A stretch of 51,210 nt of DNA from Ilumatobacteraceae bacterium (lineage in GTDB: Bacteria; Actinomycetota; Acidimicrobiia; Acidimicrobiales; Iamiaceae), in the NCBI GenBank assembly GCA_025463265.1, contig JAOBWH010000167.1, positions 1 through 51,210 of the forward strand, in the 5' to 3' direction. Shown piece by piece: positions 36,450 to 43,925 of this stretch (position 1 is the first letter of the stretch; every line of letters starts with the position of its first letter). A program made the translations under genes and the position numbers. The notes beneath the pieces were generated by a model. It ran no database searches and was not told where the DNA came from. It saw nothing but the letters and a program-made list of their open reading frames with translations.

Positions 36450-37553
36450 CTAGTCCACGGTGGCCTGGCGCTCTTGGCGGCGGGTGAGGCGGCCGAGCTC
36501 TTCGGCGTGGGCGAGGGCGTTGGCGACGTGGTCCTGGAGGGCGGCGCGGTTGTGGGCGATGAGCTCGTCGAGCTGGTCGCGGCGGGTGGCCAGCTCCGGG
36601 TCCGACGCCAGCAGGGCTGGGTCGATCTCGTGGTCCTTGTGGAGCCGCACGTTGTGCAGGGCGGCGCCGGCTTTGCCCCAGTAGGCCTTGAACATGCCCT
36701 GGTCGAACTGGCCGTCACGGATGCGGGCGGCCGCCTTCACCCGGGGCGGGGGCTCTTTGATGTCGTGCGCCAGGTGCACGAAGCCGAGGAGGCGGATCAC
36801 GTAGTAGCTGACGTCGAACTCCCACCAGTAGAAGCCCTGGCGCGCGGAGGCCTGGAAGTAGTGGTGGTTGTTGTGCCACCCCTCGCCGAGCGTGAGGAAG
36901 GCGAGCATCGCCGAGTTCCGGCTGGTGTCGGTGGTGGCGTAGCGGCGGCGGCCCATGACGTGGGCGAGCGAGTTGATGAAGAACGTGGAGTGCCAGAGCA
37001 GCACGGTGGAGCCGAGGAAGCCGAAGACCAGGCCGCTCCAGCCGCCGATCAGGTAGCAGCTGACGCCGGCGACCCACGGCGGGATCCAGTCGTGCTTGGT
37101 GAGGAACCGCAGCTCGGGGAACTTGTTGAAGTCGCGGATGCCCTCGGCGTCCCAGCCGTTGTTCTTGTCGCAGAGGATCCAGCCGACGTGGCTCCACCAG
37201 AAGCCCTTCTGGGGCGAGTGCAGGTCGAGCTCGGTGTCGGAGTAGCGGTGGTGGTTGCGGTGGTGGCTGGCCCACCACAGGGCGCCCTTCTGGGCGGACA
37301 TCCCGCCGCCGAACGCCATCACGAACTGCATCGTGCGACCGAGCTTGTACGAGCGGTGCGAGAAGTAGCGGTGGTAGCCGGCGGTGATGAAGAACATCCG
37401 GACCCAGAACATGACCAGGAAGATGGCCACCGCCGTGCCGGTCACGCCGGTCACGAAGCTCAGCAGCACGAGGGCGTGGACCAACAGGAACGGCAACGAG
37501 GTCTTCCAGTTCACCCGTTCGTCGGGGGCTCGCTCGATGCCGTGCAGCTTCAT
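36450..37553 (-). CDS. acyl-CoA (delta-9 type) fatty acid desaturase
   Basis: 367 residues. The three histidine boxes of membrane di-iron desaturases are present: HRYFSH near residue 61, HHRNHH near 98 and HNNHH near 233. Four hydrophobic segments surround them. It should insert a cis double bond into acyl-CoA or lipid-bound acyl chains, tuning membrane fluidity. The C-terminal 80 residues form a charged helical tail. A perfect 20-bp palindrome lies 43 bases upstream of the start, a typical place for a TetR-type repressor of fatty acid genes. Confidence 0.94.
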   Translation of the reverse strand: MKLHGIERAPDERVNWKTSLPFLLVHALVLLSFVTGVTGTAVAIFLVMFWVRMFFITAGYHRYFSHRSYKLGRTMQFVMAFGGGMSAQKGALWWASHHRNHHRYSDTELDLHSPQKGFWWSHVGWILCDKNNGWDAEGIRDFNKFPELRFLTKHDWIPPWVAGVSCYLIGGWSGLVFGFLGSTVLLWHSTFFINSLAHVMGRRRYATTDTSRNSAMLAFLTLGEGWHNNHHYFQASARQGFYWWEFDVSYYVIRLLGFVHLAHDIKEPPPRVKAAARIRDGQFDQGMFKAYWGKAGAALHNVRLHKDHEIDPALLASDPELATRRDQLDELIAHNRAALQDHVANALAHAEELGRLTRRQERQATVD

Positions 37554-37595
37554 CTGGTCTCACTTCGGGGGTGGAGGGAACCGTCGCCGAGCCAG

Positions 37596-37615
37596 CCTAC
37601 CTACCAGTAGGTAGG
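37596..37615. promoter_or_regulatory. operator-like palindrome upstream of the desaturase
   Basis: Perfect inverted repeat with 9-bp arms: CCTACCTAC-CA-GTAGGTAGG. It lies 43 bases before the desaturase start in the 324-base divergent gap. The size and layout fit a TetR-family dimer site. Confidence 0.6.
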
Positions 37616-37664
37616 GAGCCGGACGCACGGCGGTGTTGCATCGGTCACGCGCCGGAGATCGGAA

Positions 37665-37680
37665 GAATCCGATCGGATTC
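37665..37680. promoter_or_regulatory. 16-bp perfect palindrome in desaturase/DUF305 gap
   Basis: GAATCCGATCGGATTC with no spacer; the arms repeat GATCGG found just upstream at 37658. Possible operator; it may also fold as a short cruciform. Confidence 0.4.
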
Positions 37681-37797
37681 CGTAAGGATCGCGGGCGACC
37701 CCTGTCCATACATACGGATCCATCCGGTTCCCCGGGTTGCGGTCCGGCTGGAAGAGGCCAGGGGTGGCTCGACGGCCGGACCGCACGGATCCCAAGA

Positions 37798-37825
37798 CGG
37801 GGCCGGGGCATGCGCCCCGGCCCCG
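37798..37825 (+). terminator. strong GC hairpin upstream of the DUF305 gene
   Basis: 12-bp perfect stem (37798-37809 with 37814-37825) and ATGC loop, followed by a second hairpin GCCAGC-GT-GCTGGC at 37832-37845. Only about 53 bases before the DUF305 start and not after any annotated gene on this strand. Confidence 0.45.
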
Positions 37826-37877
37826 CTTCCCGCCAGCGTGCTGGCAGGATGGGCCCGTTCCATCGCAAGGAGGGCCT

Positions 37878-38615
37878 GTGTCGGCCGTCGAGTCCGAAGA
37901 ACCTGCTACCGGAGAGGATGCGGCCGCCCCAGCAGCGCCGCGACAGCGGTGGCTGTCCACCGCGCAGGTGGTGGTGCTCGTCGCTGCGGTGGCGTTCCTC
38001 GTGGGCGCCATCGCTTACGTGGTGGGCGAGGATCAGGGCGGCGGAGACCCGCTCAGCAGCGTCGACGTCGGCTTCCAGCAGGACATGGGGTACCACCACG
38101 AGCAAGCCATCCAGATGGCGCTGCTCTTGTTGGCCAAGGACGACATCGAACCCGGTCTGGCGTCGTTCGCCACCGAGGTGCTGGTGGGCCAGCGCTACGA
38201 GCAGGGCATCTTCTCGGCCACGCTCGATCGCTTCGGCCACTCGTCGGAGGTCGGTGGTTCGGTCATGGGCTGGATGGGCGAGCCGATGTCTGCCGACGAC
38301 ATGGCCGGGCTGGCCACCGAGGAGCAGATGCAGCAGCTCGCCGACGCCGAGGGCGACGAGGCCGAGGCGCTCTGGATCGCCCTCATGTCCGAGCACCACC
38401 TCGCCGGGCTCCACATGGCCGACTACGCGGCGCGCCACGGTCAGGATCCGACCACCGTGAACCTGGCCGAGGCCATCGTGAAGAACCAGCGGTCCGAGAT
38501 CCTCGACTACGACCGCTACCGCACGGCCCAGGATCTGCCGATCCCCGACGGGTTCGAGGACCCCACCAAGGACCAGCGCCTCGATCCGCTCAGCTTCCGG
38601 GACCACCACGACTGA
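37878..38615 (+). CDS. DUF305 domain membrane-anchored protein
   Basis: 245 residues from GTG 37878, selected by AAGGAGG at 37867-37873. One N-terminal membrane helix at about 30-52 (VVVLVAAVAFLVGAIAYVV) holds an external ferritin-like DUF305 domain with the hallmark His/Met residues FQQDMGYHHEQAIQMA and SEHHLAGLHMADYA plus many Met (GWMGEPM, QMQQL). The family is often linked to copper or to surface redox stress, but function is unproven. The other metal-handling genes usually nearby are absent. Confidence 0.88.
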   Translation: MSAVESEEPATGEDAAAPAAPRQRWLSTAQVVVLVAAVAFLVGAIAYVVGEDQGGGDPLSSVDVGFQQDMGYHHEQAIQMALLLLAKDDIEPGLASFATEVLVGQRYEQGIFSATLDRFGHSSEVGGSVMGWMGEPMSADDMAGLATEEQMQQLADAEGDEAEALWIALMSEHHLAGLHMADYAARHGQDPTTVNLAEAIVKNQRSEILDYDRYRTAQDLPIPDGFEDPTKDQRLDPLSFRDHHD

Positions 38616-38618
38616 CGG

Positions 38619-39791
38619 CTAGAGCAGGGTGCGGTAGACCTCGGTCCAGAAGGCGGTGCACACCGGCGGCGGGGTGGGCGAGGTCCACATCTGGTCGGTG
38701 AGGAGGATGCCGATCAGTCCGTGCTGCGGGTCGTTGGCCCACGAGGAGCCGAGGCCGCCGTCCCAGTCGTAGGCGCCGGCCGCCCGGATCGGCACCGTCC
38801 TCAGCTGGACGCCGACCCCGAAGCCCCAGCCGGCGTCGCCGGGAGCAGGACCGCCGGTGGCCACCTGGTCTTCGGTCAGCTGGTTGGTGGTCATCTGATC
38901 GAGCAGCGAGGCGGACAGCAGCCGCTCACCCCCAGGTGCTGCGCCACCCCGCAGGAGCATCGAGGCGAAGGCGCCGAAGTCGTCGGCGGTGGACACGAGG
39001 CCTGCCCCGCCGGAGCGGAACGGGGGCGGGGCGGCCCACTGGCCGTCGGCCAGGTCGAAGACGTCGCGGGTGCCCGTCGCCGAGACCTCGCCGTAGCAGG
39101 CGCCGAACCGGTCCCGCTTCGCATCCGGGACCGTGAAGCCGCTGTCGGCCATGCCGAGGGGACCGAAGACCCGCCGTGCGAGCTGGTCTCCGAGGGTCCG
39201 GCCGGTGGCCCGCTCGATCAGCACGCCGAGGACGTCGGCGCTCAGGTGGTAGAGCCACCGGGCCCCAGGCTGGAACTCGAGCGGAACCGACCCGATCAGC
39301 GCCAGCCAGTCGTCCGGAGGGGGCACCTCCTGAGGGCGCGGCGGGCCCGGCGGCAGGCCGAGCTCGCCGAGGCGGTCCAGCGAGGGCTGCACGCCCGGTC
39401 CGGCGAAGTCGAAGCCGAGGCCCATGCGGAAGGTGAGCAGGTCGCGCAGGGTGATCGACCGCTCCGCTGCCACGGTGTCGTCGATCGGGCCGTGCGGGTC
39501 GGCCAGCACCCGGCGGTGGGCGAGCTCGGGCAGCAGGTCATCGACGGGGCCGTCCAGCGCCAGGAGGCCGTCGTCGACCAGCTGCAGCGCGGCCACGGCG
39601 GTGATCGGCTTGGACATCGACGAGATCCGGAAGATCGTGTCGGGCCCGGCAGGCCGGTCGGGGTCGGCGTCGACGTGGCCGACCGCTCCGGCCCGCGCCT
39701 CCCCGTCGCAGGCTAGGTACCAGGCGATGCTCGACGCCTGGCCGGCCTCTACGGCGGACTGCATCGCCTGGTCCAGATCCGTGGTGTGCAT
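38619..39791 (-). CDS. serine hydrolase, class C beta-lactamase/DD-peptidase family
   Basis: 390 residues. The nucleophile motif SxxK is SMSK in FRISSMSKPITAVAALQL near residue 58, and the Tyr motif is YHLSADVLG near 180. No signal peptide is seen, so it is likely cytoplasmic and more like EstB-type esterases or other beta-lactamase-fold hydrolases than a drug-resistance enzyme. C-terminal AAGAYDWDGGLGSSWANDP matches the third (HTG-like) motif region. A GGAG ribosome binding site precedes the ATG. It converges with DUF305 three bases away. Confidence 0.87.
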   Translation of the reverse strand: MHTTDLDQAMQSAVEAGQASSIAWYLACDGEARAGAVGHVDADPDRPAGPDTIFRISSMSKPITAVAALQLVDDGLLALDGPVDDLLPELAHRRVLADPHGPIDDTVAAERSITLRDLLTFRMGLGFDFAGPGVQPSLDRLGELGLPPGPPRPQEVPPPDDWLALIGSVPLEFQPGARWLYHLSADVLGVLIERATGRTLGDQLARRVFGPLGMADSGFTVPDAKRDRFGACYGEVSATGTRDVFDLADGQWAAPPPFRSGGAGLVSTADDFGAFASMLLRGGAAPGGERLLSASLLDQMTTNQLTEDQVATGGPAPGDAGWGFGVGVQLRTVPIRAAGAYDWDGGLGSSWANDPQHGLIGILLTDQMWTSPTPPPVCTAFWTEVYRTLL

Positions 39792-39916
39792 GAGTGCTCC
39801 GAGCGTCGGGTGTCTCTGTTCGACGGGTGGAGCCGCCGCAGATCATCGGTCGGGTGGCCCACCGCCTGGGGCGCCCGGGGGACGCCTGCCGCCCTGAACC
39901 CCACTTCCCACGATGA

Positions 39917-40050
39917 GTGAGAAAGGGCTCTTATGCACAGAATCATATGATGTTGATGATTTTCCCTTTTTTCATTGTGTTTTCTTCGTTCTCGTGGCTG
40001 ATTCGTCCATCAAAACATCTTGCATTCCCCTTCGTGCTGCCGATGGAGCG
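39917..40050 (+). promoter_or_regulatory. AT-rich upstream region of the DUF3494 gene
   Basis: This stretch of the 323-base gap is far richer in A+T than any other part of the window, with T runs near 39958-39990 and a 10-bp palindrome ATCATATGAT at 39942-39951. It probably contains the promoter and an unusually long leader. No -35/-10 pair can be assigned with confidence. Confidence 0.4.
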
Positions 40051-40114
40051 GTGTCGGCGTTCGGTCGACGGCTCGGACCCGGCCCCTCTCGGCCCGTCCA
40101 TGAAAGGCACTCCC

Positions 40115-41323
40115 GTGACCGCCAAGGTCGTTCGCTCTCCTCGCAAGCCCCTCGGGCTCGCCGTCGTGCTGCTCGTCGTGGCCGCCTACCTCGTGGTGGG
40201 GGCCGGCCGCGCCGAGGCCGGGCCGGTCGGTCTGGGCACCGCCACCAGCTACGGCGTGCTGGCGGGCTCGGCGGTCACCAGCACGAGCACGGTCCTCGAC
40301 CCGACGGTCGTGAACGGCGATCTCGGCGTCAGCCCGGAGACGTCGATCACCGGGTTCCCGCCGGGCATCGTCGCCGGCACCCAGCACAGCGCCGATGCTG
40401 CCGCGCTCCAGGCGAAGACGGACCTCGTGCTCGCCTACGACGACGCTGCCGGACGCACCCCGGCCACCTCGGTCGAGACCGAGCTGGGCGGCACGACCCT
40501 GCTGCCGGGCACCTACGTCGGCGCCACGCTCGGGCTGACGGGCACCGTCACGCTCGATGCCAAAGGCGATTCCGATGCCGTGTTCGTGATCCGGTCGAAC
40601 GAGACCCTCATCACCGCCGAGGGCAGCAGCGTCTCACTCATCGGCAGCGCCAACCCGTGCAACGTCTACTGGGTCGTCGGCTCGTCGGCCACGTTCGGGG
40701 TGAACTCGGACTTCGTCGGCACCACCATGGCGATGGCATCGATCACCGCGACGACCGGCGCCGACTTCGAGGGCCGCCTGCTCGCCCGCACCGGCGCCGT
40801 GACGCTGGACACGAACACGATCACCCGGCCGGTGTGCGACACCCTCCCGGCCGGTTCGACCACCACGACGACGACGGAGGCGCCGACGACGACGACCGCG
40901 GCGCCCGCCACGACGACGACGACGGAGGCGCCGGCCACGACGACGACGGAGGCGCCGGCCACGACGACGACGACCGAGGCGCCGACCACGACCGAGGCCC
41001 CGACCACCACGGCGCCGGATGTCCCGACCATCCCGACCCTCCCCAACATCCCCAGCGTTCCCGCCGGACCCGATGCGACCACCACGACGCTGCCCGGGAT
41101 CGACCTGAGCGGAGCCCCGGGACCGACCACGACCCTTCCCGGGATCGACCTCACCGGAGCGGGCCCCGGGCCGGGAGCCGGACCGGACACGCCGGGGATC
41201 ACGACCCAGGACCTGGCCCGCACCGGGGCCGAGTCCGGTCGCCTGGCCCTCGTCGGCGTGCTGAGCGTCTGCGCCGGTGCCTGCCTCGTGATCGCCAGCC
41301 GGCGCCGGGTCGCGGCCGCCTGA
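40115..41323 (+). CDS. DUF3494 (ice-binding-like) surface protein with Thr-rich stalk and LARTG sorting signal
   Basis: 402 residues from GTG 40115, which has AAAGG seven bases upstream. Signal peptide 1-35 (cleavage after AEA). DUF3494 ice-binding-type beta-solenoid at about 36-245, with SYGVLAGSAVTST, NGDLGVSPETSITGFPPG and VFVIRSNETL typical of the family. A Thr/Pro stalk made of TTTTEAP units spans 248-302, then two copies of TLPGIDL. The C-terminus has LARTG (367-371), a hydrophobic helix (about 375-395) and RRR, matching the LAXTG signal of class E sortases. So it is probably wall-anchored. Ice binding versus a more general adhesive role cannot be decided. An upstream ATG extension to 39917 is rejected because it lies in the AT-rich leader. 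Confidence 0.85.
   Translation: MTAKVVRSPRKPLGLAVVLLVVAAYLVVGAGRAEAGPVGLGTATSYGVLAGSAVTSTSTVLDPTVVNGDLGVSPETSITGFPPGIVAGTQHSADAAALQAKTDLVLAYDDAAGRTPATSVETELGGTTLLPGTYVGATLGLTGTVTLDAKGDSDAVFVIRSNETLITAEGSSVSLIGSANPCNVYWVVGSSATFGVNSDFVGTTMAMASITATTGADFEGRLLARTGAVTLDTNTITRPVCDTLPAGSTTTTTTEAPTTTTAAPATTTTTEAPATTTTEAPATTTTTEAPTTTEAPTTTAPDVPTIPTLPNIPSVPAGPDATTTTLPGIDLSGAPGPTTTLPGIDLTGAGPGPGAGPDTPGITTQDLARTGAESGRLALVGVLSVCAGACLVIASRRRVAAA
40856..41020 (+). repeat. in-frame tandem repeats encoding the Thr-rich stalk
   Basis: ACGACGACG/GAGGCGCCG-type units of 24-27 bases recur about five times and code for TTTTEAPA-like segments. Repeat number is likely to vary between strains. Confidence 0.75.
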
Positions 41324-41344
41324 CGGACGCGGCCCCAGAACGAC

Positions 41345-41375
41345 GACTGGCCCGGGCGGGGAGCCCGGGCCAGTC
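41345..41375. terminator. hairpin shared by the DUF3494 gene and tmRNA
   Basis: 13-bp perfect stem (41345-41357 with 41363-41375), 5-base loop, 22 bases after the DUF3494 stop and 16 bases past the 3' end of the convergent tmRNA. Confidence 0.7.
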
Positions 41376-41390
41376 ATCGTGGCAAGAGGT

Positions 41391-41777
41391 TGGTGGAGCT
41401 GGGGAGAATCGAACTCCCGTCCGCGAAGCGGTTGACGACCGCGCTACGACCGTTCCCGAGACGAGCCGTGACGGCTGGCTCCCTGCCGGGTCAGGTGGGC
41501 CGAAGCCCTCCGCCTCGTCTTTCCGAGACGTCAGCGGTCTTTCTCGCCGTCAGTGGTCTTTCCCACCGTCAACCGCTACTTCTGTTGCCGGGCTGTAGCG
41601 GTCAGGCCCCGTGCGCCATTGCTGGTCACGATGTCTCTCTTGGCTAGATCAGTGAATGATCAGGCTGCGAGAGCGAAGTCGCCATCGGCGCTTCTGTTGG
41701 TTCCCCGTTTAACGAGTCTGAGAAACTCGGGTCGCACGTTCGGCTTCCAGATCCCCACGTCGAAACCGGTCAGCCCC
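41391..41777 (-). ncRNA. ssrA: transfer-messenger RNA (tmRNA)
   Basis: 387 bases. On the minus strand it begins GGGGCTGACCGGTTTCGAC and ends with CAGCTCCACCA; the two ends pair as the tRNA-like acceptor stem, and the T-arm GGGTTCGATT-like segment (as rc) precedes the end. The tag frame read back from its TGA (41660-41662) is SADGDFALAA, preceded by NR, ending with the ALAA degradation signal used by ClpXP/SspB-type recognition. The resume codon cannot be fixed with confidence. With SmpB it rescues stalled ribosomes. smpB lies just upstream on the same strand. Confidence 0.93.
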
Positions 41778-41788
41778 TTGTCAAGGAA

Positions 41789-41817
41789 CCGCCCACGGTC
41801 ACGTGGTGGGTGGGCGG
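41789..41817 (-). terminator. hairpin between smpB and ssrA
   Basis: 8-bp stem CCGCCCAC/GTGGGCGG with a 13-base loop, in the 66-base gap. Could end smpB transcripts or mark processing of a joint precursor. Confidence 0.4.
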
Positions 41818-41843
41818 CGGGACCATCGTACCGGGCCGGGCGG

Positions 41844-42323
41844 CTACTCCTCGCGGCGGCGGGCGGCCATGGCTCGCTTGGCGTCCATGTCCGAGTCCCG
41901 CTGGGCGATGACCTGGCGCTTGTCGTAGTGCTTGCGGCCCTTGCCCATGCCGATCTCCAGCTTCGCCCGTCCGCCCTTGAAGTAGAGCGAGAGCGGCACC
42001 AGGGTCAGGTGCTCCTGGTCGACGCGGGCCTTCATCTCCTCCAGCTCGTGCTGGTGGAGGAGGAGCTTGCGGGTGCGCTCGAGCTCGTGGCCGCCCTGGG
42101 CCGATGCGCTGGAGTACCCCGCGATGTGGAGGCCGATCAAGTACAGCTCGCGGCCGGTGAAGCGGGCGTAGGCGTCGCGCAGCTGGACCTTGGCCTCGCG
42201 CAGCGCCTTCACCTCGCTGCCCTTCAACATGATGCCGGCCTCCCAGGTGTCGACGATCTCGTAGTCGCGGTGGGCCTGCCGGTTGGTGGCGACGATGTTC
42301 TCGCCGTTGCGCTTCGCTGCCAT
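41844..42323 (-). CDS. smpB: SsrA-binding protein SmpB
   Basis: 159 residues. OB-fold protein that loads tmRNA on stalled ribosomes: NRQAHRDYEIVDTWEAGIMLKGSEVKALREAKVQLRDAYA near the N-terminus, then EEMKARVDQEHLTLVPLSLYFKGGRAKLEIGMGKGRKHYDKRQ, with the basic C-terminal tail (DAKRAMAARRREE) that reaches the decoding centre. All standard features present. A TAGCCT element nine bases before the ATG suggests a nearly leaderless transcript. The tmRNA gene follows on the same strand, so protein and RNA partners sit together. Confidence 0.96.
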   Translation of the reverse strand: MAAKRNGENIVATNRQAHRDYEIVDTWEAGIMLKGSEVKALREAKVQLRDAYARFTGRELYLIGLHIAGYSSASAQGGHELERTRKLLLHQHELEEMKARVDQEHLTLVPLSLYFKGGRAKLEIGMGKGRKHYDKRQVIAQRDSDMDAKRAMAARRREE

Positions 42324-42368
42324 GACGGGGCGAGGCTACCGGTCGGCTGGCCCCGCCCACCTGGCCGC

Positions 42369-42374
42369 TACGGT
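42369..42374 (+). promoter_or_regulatory. -10 element of the mec-like gene (leaderless)
   Basis: TACGGT six bases before GTG 42381. Confidence 0.5.
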
Positions 42375-42380
42375 GACGCC

Positions 42381-42797
42381 GTGCTGCGCATCGCCAGGTC
42401 GGCCCACCTCGCCATGATCCACCACGCCGTGGCCGGGCTGCCCCACGAGGCCTGTGGCCTGCTGGGAGGACCGTATGGCAGCGACGTGGTCTCGGCGTTC
42501 TCGCCCGCTCGCAACGCCGACGCGTCCACCAAGACGTACTCGATCGGCGCCGACGGGTTCCAGGCCGCGGACCAGGCGTTCGGACCCCTCGGCATCGACG
42601 TGGTGGGCGTGATGCACTCGCACACCCACACCGATCCGTACCCGTCGCCCACCGACGTCGAGCAGGCGGACAACCCGCTGCTCGCGGGCTGGCACTACGT
42701 CATCGTGTCGCTCCGAGACCGGGAGCCGATGCTGCGGTCCTGGATCCTCGACGAGGGCACCATCGTCGAGACCCCCGTCGCCATCGTCGAGGGTTGA
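42381..42797 (+). CDS. mec: M67/JAMM metalloprotease, Mec-like (sulfur-carrier processing)
   Basis: 138 residues from GTG 42381. A complete JAMM zinc site is visible: Glu in HEACGLLGG near residue 22 and HSHTHTDPYPSPTD near residues 76-89 (HxH...SxxD). In Mycobacterium tuberculosis the homolog Mec frees cysteine from the carrier CysO after CysM has built it, and the genes run mec-cysO-cysM. Here cysM follows after 63 bases but no cysO lies between them, so the carrier must be elsewhere or replaced. The TACGGT promoter with six-base spacing fixes the start. Confidence 0.85.
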   Translation: MLRIARSAHLAMIHHAVAGLPHEACGLLGGPYGSDVVSAFSPARNADASTKTYSIGADGFQAADQAFGPLGIDVVGVMHSHTHTDPYPSPTDVEQADNPLLAGWHYVIVSLRDREPMLRSWILDEGTIVETPVAIVEG

Positions 42798-42802
42798 GGG
42801 AT

Positions 42803-42825
42803 GGAGGGGATGACCCTCCTAGAAT
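42803..42825 (+). promoter_or_regulatory. hairpin and -10 element before cysM
   Basis: GGAGGG-GATGA-CCCTCC at 42803-42819 directly precedes TAGAAT (42820-42825). The hairpin could end mec transcripts or act as an operator; the TAGAAT could start cysM transcripts about 30 bases before GTG 42861. Confidence 0.35.
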
Positions 42826-42860
42826 CCTGAGCGTTCCAGTCACCTTTCGAGGAGCCCACC

Positions 42861-43814
42861 GTGGCGGTCTACGCCAGTGTCACCGACCTCATCGGCAACA
42901 CGCCGATCGTCGACGTCAGCGCCCTGAGCCCCAACCCGAAGGTCCGCATCCTCGCCAAGCTCGAGGGGCAGAACCCGGGCGGCTCGGTCAAGGACCGGGC
43001 GGCGAAGTGGATGATCGAGGCCGCCGAGGCCAGTGGTGACCTGAAGCCGGGCATGACCGTCTTGGAGTCGTCGTCGGGCAACACCGGCATCGCCCTCGCC
43101 ATGATCTGCAAGATGAAGGGCTACCCGTTCAAGGTGGTCCTTCCCGAGAACGTGTCCGAGGAGCGCCGACAGGCCCTCGAGGTCTGGGGCTCGGAGATCA
43201 TCGCCTCGCCGGCGGGCGAAGGGTCGAACGGGGCCATGTTCCGGGCACGGAAGCTGGCCGCCGAGAACCCCGACTGGTTCTTCCCGTTCCAGTACGGCAA
43301 CGACGCCAACCCGCGTGCGCACTACGAGAGCACCGGCCCCGAGATCTGGCGCGACGTCCCCGACATCACCCACTTCATCGCCGGGCTCGGCACCGCCGGC
43401 ACCCTCATGGGGGTGAGCACCTTCCTCAAGGAGCAGAACCCCGACATCCAGATCTGGGCGATCGAACCGCCCGCCGGGGAGATGGTCGACGGCCTCAAGA
43501 ACATCGACGAGGACGACGCGTTCATCCCGCCGGTGTACGACGACTGGAACGGTCCCAAGCTGCTGAACCGCAAGATCATCGTGCGGCCCCGCGAGTCCAT
43601 CGAGTGGACCCGCCGCTTCACCGAGATCGGGATGTTCACCGGCATCTCGTCGGGTGCGATCATGGCGGGCGCCGCCAAGGCCGCGAAGGAGATCGACGAG
43701 GGCGTCATCGTGATCATCGTCTGCGACAGCGGCTGGAAGTACCTGAGCACCGGCGTGTGGACCCTCCCCATCGACGAGGTCGAGAAGCGGGCCAAGGCCA
43801 CCATCTACTTCTGA
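42861..43814 (+). CDS. cysM: cysteine synthase, CysM-like PLP enzyme
   Basis: 317 residues, GTG start with GAGGAG eight to ten bases upstream. The PLP Lys is in GGSVKDRAAK near residue 44, phosphate/substrate loops are SSSGNTGIA near 73 and GLGTAGT near 178. It makes cysteine from an activated serine. Next to a Mec homolog, it is most like mycobacterial CysM, which uses O-phosphoserine and the CysO thiocarboxylate rather than free sulfide; substrate choice cannot be proven here. It is followed by a hairpin terminator. Confidence 0.93.
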   Translation: MAVYASVTDLIGNTPIVDVSALSPNPKVRILAKLEGQNPGGSVKDRAAKWMIEAAEASGDLKPGMTVLESSSGNTGIALAMICKMKGYPFKVVLPENVSEERRQALEVWGSEIIASPAGEGSNGAMFRARKLAAENPDWFFPFQYGNDANPRAHYESTGPEIWRDVPDITHFIAGLGTAGTLMGVSTFLKEQNPDIQIWAIEPPAGEMVDGLKNIDEDDAFIPPVYDDWNGPKLLNRKIIVRPRESIEWTRRFTEIGMFTGISSGAIMAGAAKAAKEIDEGVIVIIVCDSGWKYLSTGVWTLPIDEVEKRAKATIYF

Positions 43815-43863
43815 CCGACCCGATCGGCTCCGACGTCGGCGCCGCCCCGACCCCGGACGCGAG

Positions 43864-43893
43864 GGTGCCCGGGCCCTTGCGGACCCGGGCACC
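43864..43893. terminator. hairpin between convergent cysM and secreted-protein gene
   Basis: 10-bp perfect stem GGTGCCCGGG/CCCGGGCACC with a 10-base loop, 50 bases after cysM and 33 after the end of the opposing gene. Confidence 0.65.
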
Positions 43894-43925
43894 TCATCAC
43901 CGTCCTGGCGGAAGGGACGGTGAGA

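Noticed and set aside
39917-40114. Longer N-terminus of the DUF3494 protein from ATG 39917
   Set aside because: It lies in AT-rich non-coding-like sequence and would bury the signal peptide 66 residues inside the protein.
40856-41020. CRISPR-like array
   Set aside because: Repeats are short, in frame and code for a Thr/Pro stalk; no spacers of regular length.
41391-41450. A tRNA gene on the minus strand
   Set aside because: The acceptor and T-arm signature belongs to the tmRNA 3' end; no anticodon arm follows at tRNA distance.
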